NCBI GenBank assembly: GCA_021797385.1
Contig: JAJZZW010000104.1
Location: 1-6,911, forward strand
Direction: 5' to 3'
DNA length: 6,911 nucleotides
From: Thermoplasmata archaeon
Lineage (GTDB): Archaea > Thermoplasmatota > Thermoplasmata > Thermoplasmatales > Thermoplasmataceae
The notes below the pieces were generated by a model. It saw nothing but the letters and a program-made list of their open reading frames with translations, did no database searches and was not told where the DNA came from. Positions 6,101-6,911 of the stretch are shown here, piece after piece. The position numbers were made by a program, and so were the translations under genes. Position 1 is the first letter of the stretch. Each line of letters opens with the position of its first letter.

Positions 6101-6911
6101 TTATTTAACGTTTTTAAAATATTTGCCTATTCTGGATATTCCCTCTTTTATAGTATCCTGGGAAGCGGCATAGGAAATTCTGAAATGCTTGCTTGAACCG
6201 AATGGCCCACCGGGAGTTACTATTACATTCTGTTTGTCCAGAAGATCCATTGCAAGTTCAGAGTCGTCCATGGCTGCATCATATCCAGGGAAAGCGTAAA
6301 AAGCACCTTCAGGTTCATAGAGTGTAAGGCCATCTATTTCCCTGATCATTGAAACAGTTAGATCCCTTCTTTTCATGAATTCGGCCTTCATGGTTTCAAC
6401 ACTGTCTTCATCATCCAGCGCCCTCAGTGCTGCATACTGTGATATAGAGGGTGCACAGGTCATTGTCTGCTGCTGGACCTTGTTTGCGGCCTTTATAATG
6501 CTCTTTTCGGCAACCATATATCCAATTCTCCAGCCTGTCATGGCATAGCTTTTTGAAAAGCCACTGACCGTTATTGTTTTGTCCCGCATCTCTTCTATCG
6601 ACCCGGGTGAGAACATTTTACCCTTATAAACAAGATCCTCGTATATCTCATCCGAAATTAAATAAAGATTGTTTTCAAGAATAAAGTCCGAAAGCTCTCT
6701 CAGGGACTTTTCACTGTAAACCTTTCCTGTAGGATTGACCGGATTATTGAACATGAATGCCTTTGTCCTTGGTGAAACATACTTCCTCATTGCATCGAAG
6801 TCCATTTCATAGTTCTCGTCTGTGGGCACTGTTATGGTTTTTCCCTCATTCAACTTTATTATATCAGGATATGACACATAATAGGGCGATGGTAGAAGTA
6901 CTTCATCTCCC
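6101..6911 (-). CDS. Class I pyridoxal-phosphate aminotransferase (aspartate aminotransferase-like), N-terminus missing
   Basis: The coding frame stays open to the window edge: the 11 codons before the GTG at 6875-6877 read GDEVLLPSPYY, a typical aminotransferase block, so that GTG is an internal valine and not the start. About 269 codons are visible, and roughly 110-120 N-terminal residues of the usual 380-400 are missing. Conserved features in order are FNNPVNPTG (the Asn contacts the PLP ring), SDEIYEDLVY (Asp to the pyridine nitrogen, Tyr to the ring oxygen), SGFSKSYAMTGWRIGY with the Schiff-base lysine encoded at 6551-6553 and the phosphate-binding Arg after it, EGAFYAFP, and FRISYA with the Arg that binds the substrate carboxylate. 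This matches the bacterial/archaeal subgroup I aspartate aminotransferases, which transfer amino groups between amino acids such as aspartate or aromatic residues and 2-oxoglutarate. The substrate cannot be fixed from sequence. No T-rich terminator follows, so read-through into the next gene is possible. Confidence 0.93.
   Translation of the reverse strand, partial: GDEVLLPSPYYVSYPDIIKLNEGKTITVPTDENYEMDFDAMRKYVSPRTKAFMFNNPVNPTGKVYSEKSLRELSDFILENNLYLISDEIYEDLVYKGKMFSPGSIEEMRDKTITVSGFSKSYAMTGWRIGYMVAEKSIIKAANKVQQQTMTCAPSISQYAALRALDDEDSVETMKAEFMKRRDLTVSMIREIDGLTLYEPEGAFYAFPGYDAAMDDSELAMDLLDKQNVIVTPGGPFGSSKHFRISYAASQDTIKEGISRIGKYFKNVK

Overview
The window looks like a chromosomal segment of an AT-rich archaeon, most probably an acidophilic member of the Thermoplasmata (Ferroplasma, Acidiplasma or Cuniculiplasma type). 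Three things point there: an archaea-specific Nre DNA repair protein tail, TATA boxes placed about 25-27 bases before start codons so that transcripts would be leaderless, and a large Asn/Ser/Thr-rich surface protein full of N-glycosylation sequons. The lineage is inferred from these traits, not from a search.

Layout. Bases 1-1073 (+) hold the 3' end of an Nre-family DNA repair gene, then, 5 bases later, a complete radical SAM gene of the SPL (spore photoproduct lyase-like) superfamily; the two look like one operon. Bases 1134-2291 (+) hold a flavoprotein of the alpha-hydroxy-acid oxidase family that closely resembles lactate 2-monooxygenase, with its own TATA box. It converges, over an 18-base gap, with a minus-strand gene (2310-3542) for a membrane-bound GT2 glycosyltransferase resembling hyaluronan synthase. 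Upstream of that gene is a 226-base AT-rich spacer (3543-3768). It holds a candidate 19-codon reading frame with a strong Shine-Dalgarno sequence, a short direct repeat, candidate TATA boxes, a small inverted repeat and the T-rich terminator of the next gene. Bases 3769-6069 (-) encode a 766-residue polytopic membrane protein with an ectodomain of roughly 480 residues and unknown function. Bases 6101-6911 (-) encode the C-terminal part of a class I aminotransferase that runs off the window.

Functional reading. No single pathway ties the window together. There is a probable DNA repair pair (Nre and radical SAM), a stand-alone oxygen-dependent lactate-consuming enzyme, a cell-surface pair (polysaccharide synthase and giant glycoprotein) transcribed in the same direction but probably from separate promoters, and an amino acid metabolism gene. 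The least explained parts are the small reading frame before the glycosyltransferase, the function of the large surface protein, and the substrate of the radical SAM enzyme. No tRNA, rRNA, CRISPR array, insertion sequence or phage gene is visible.
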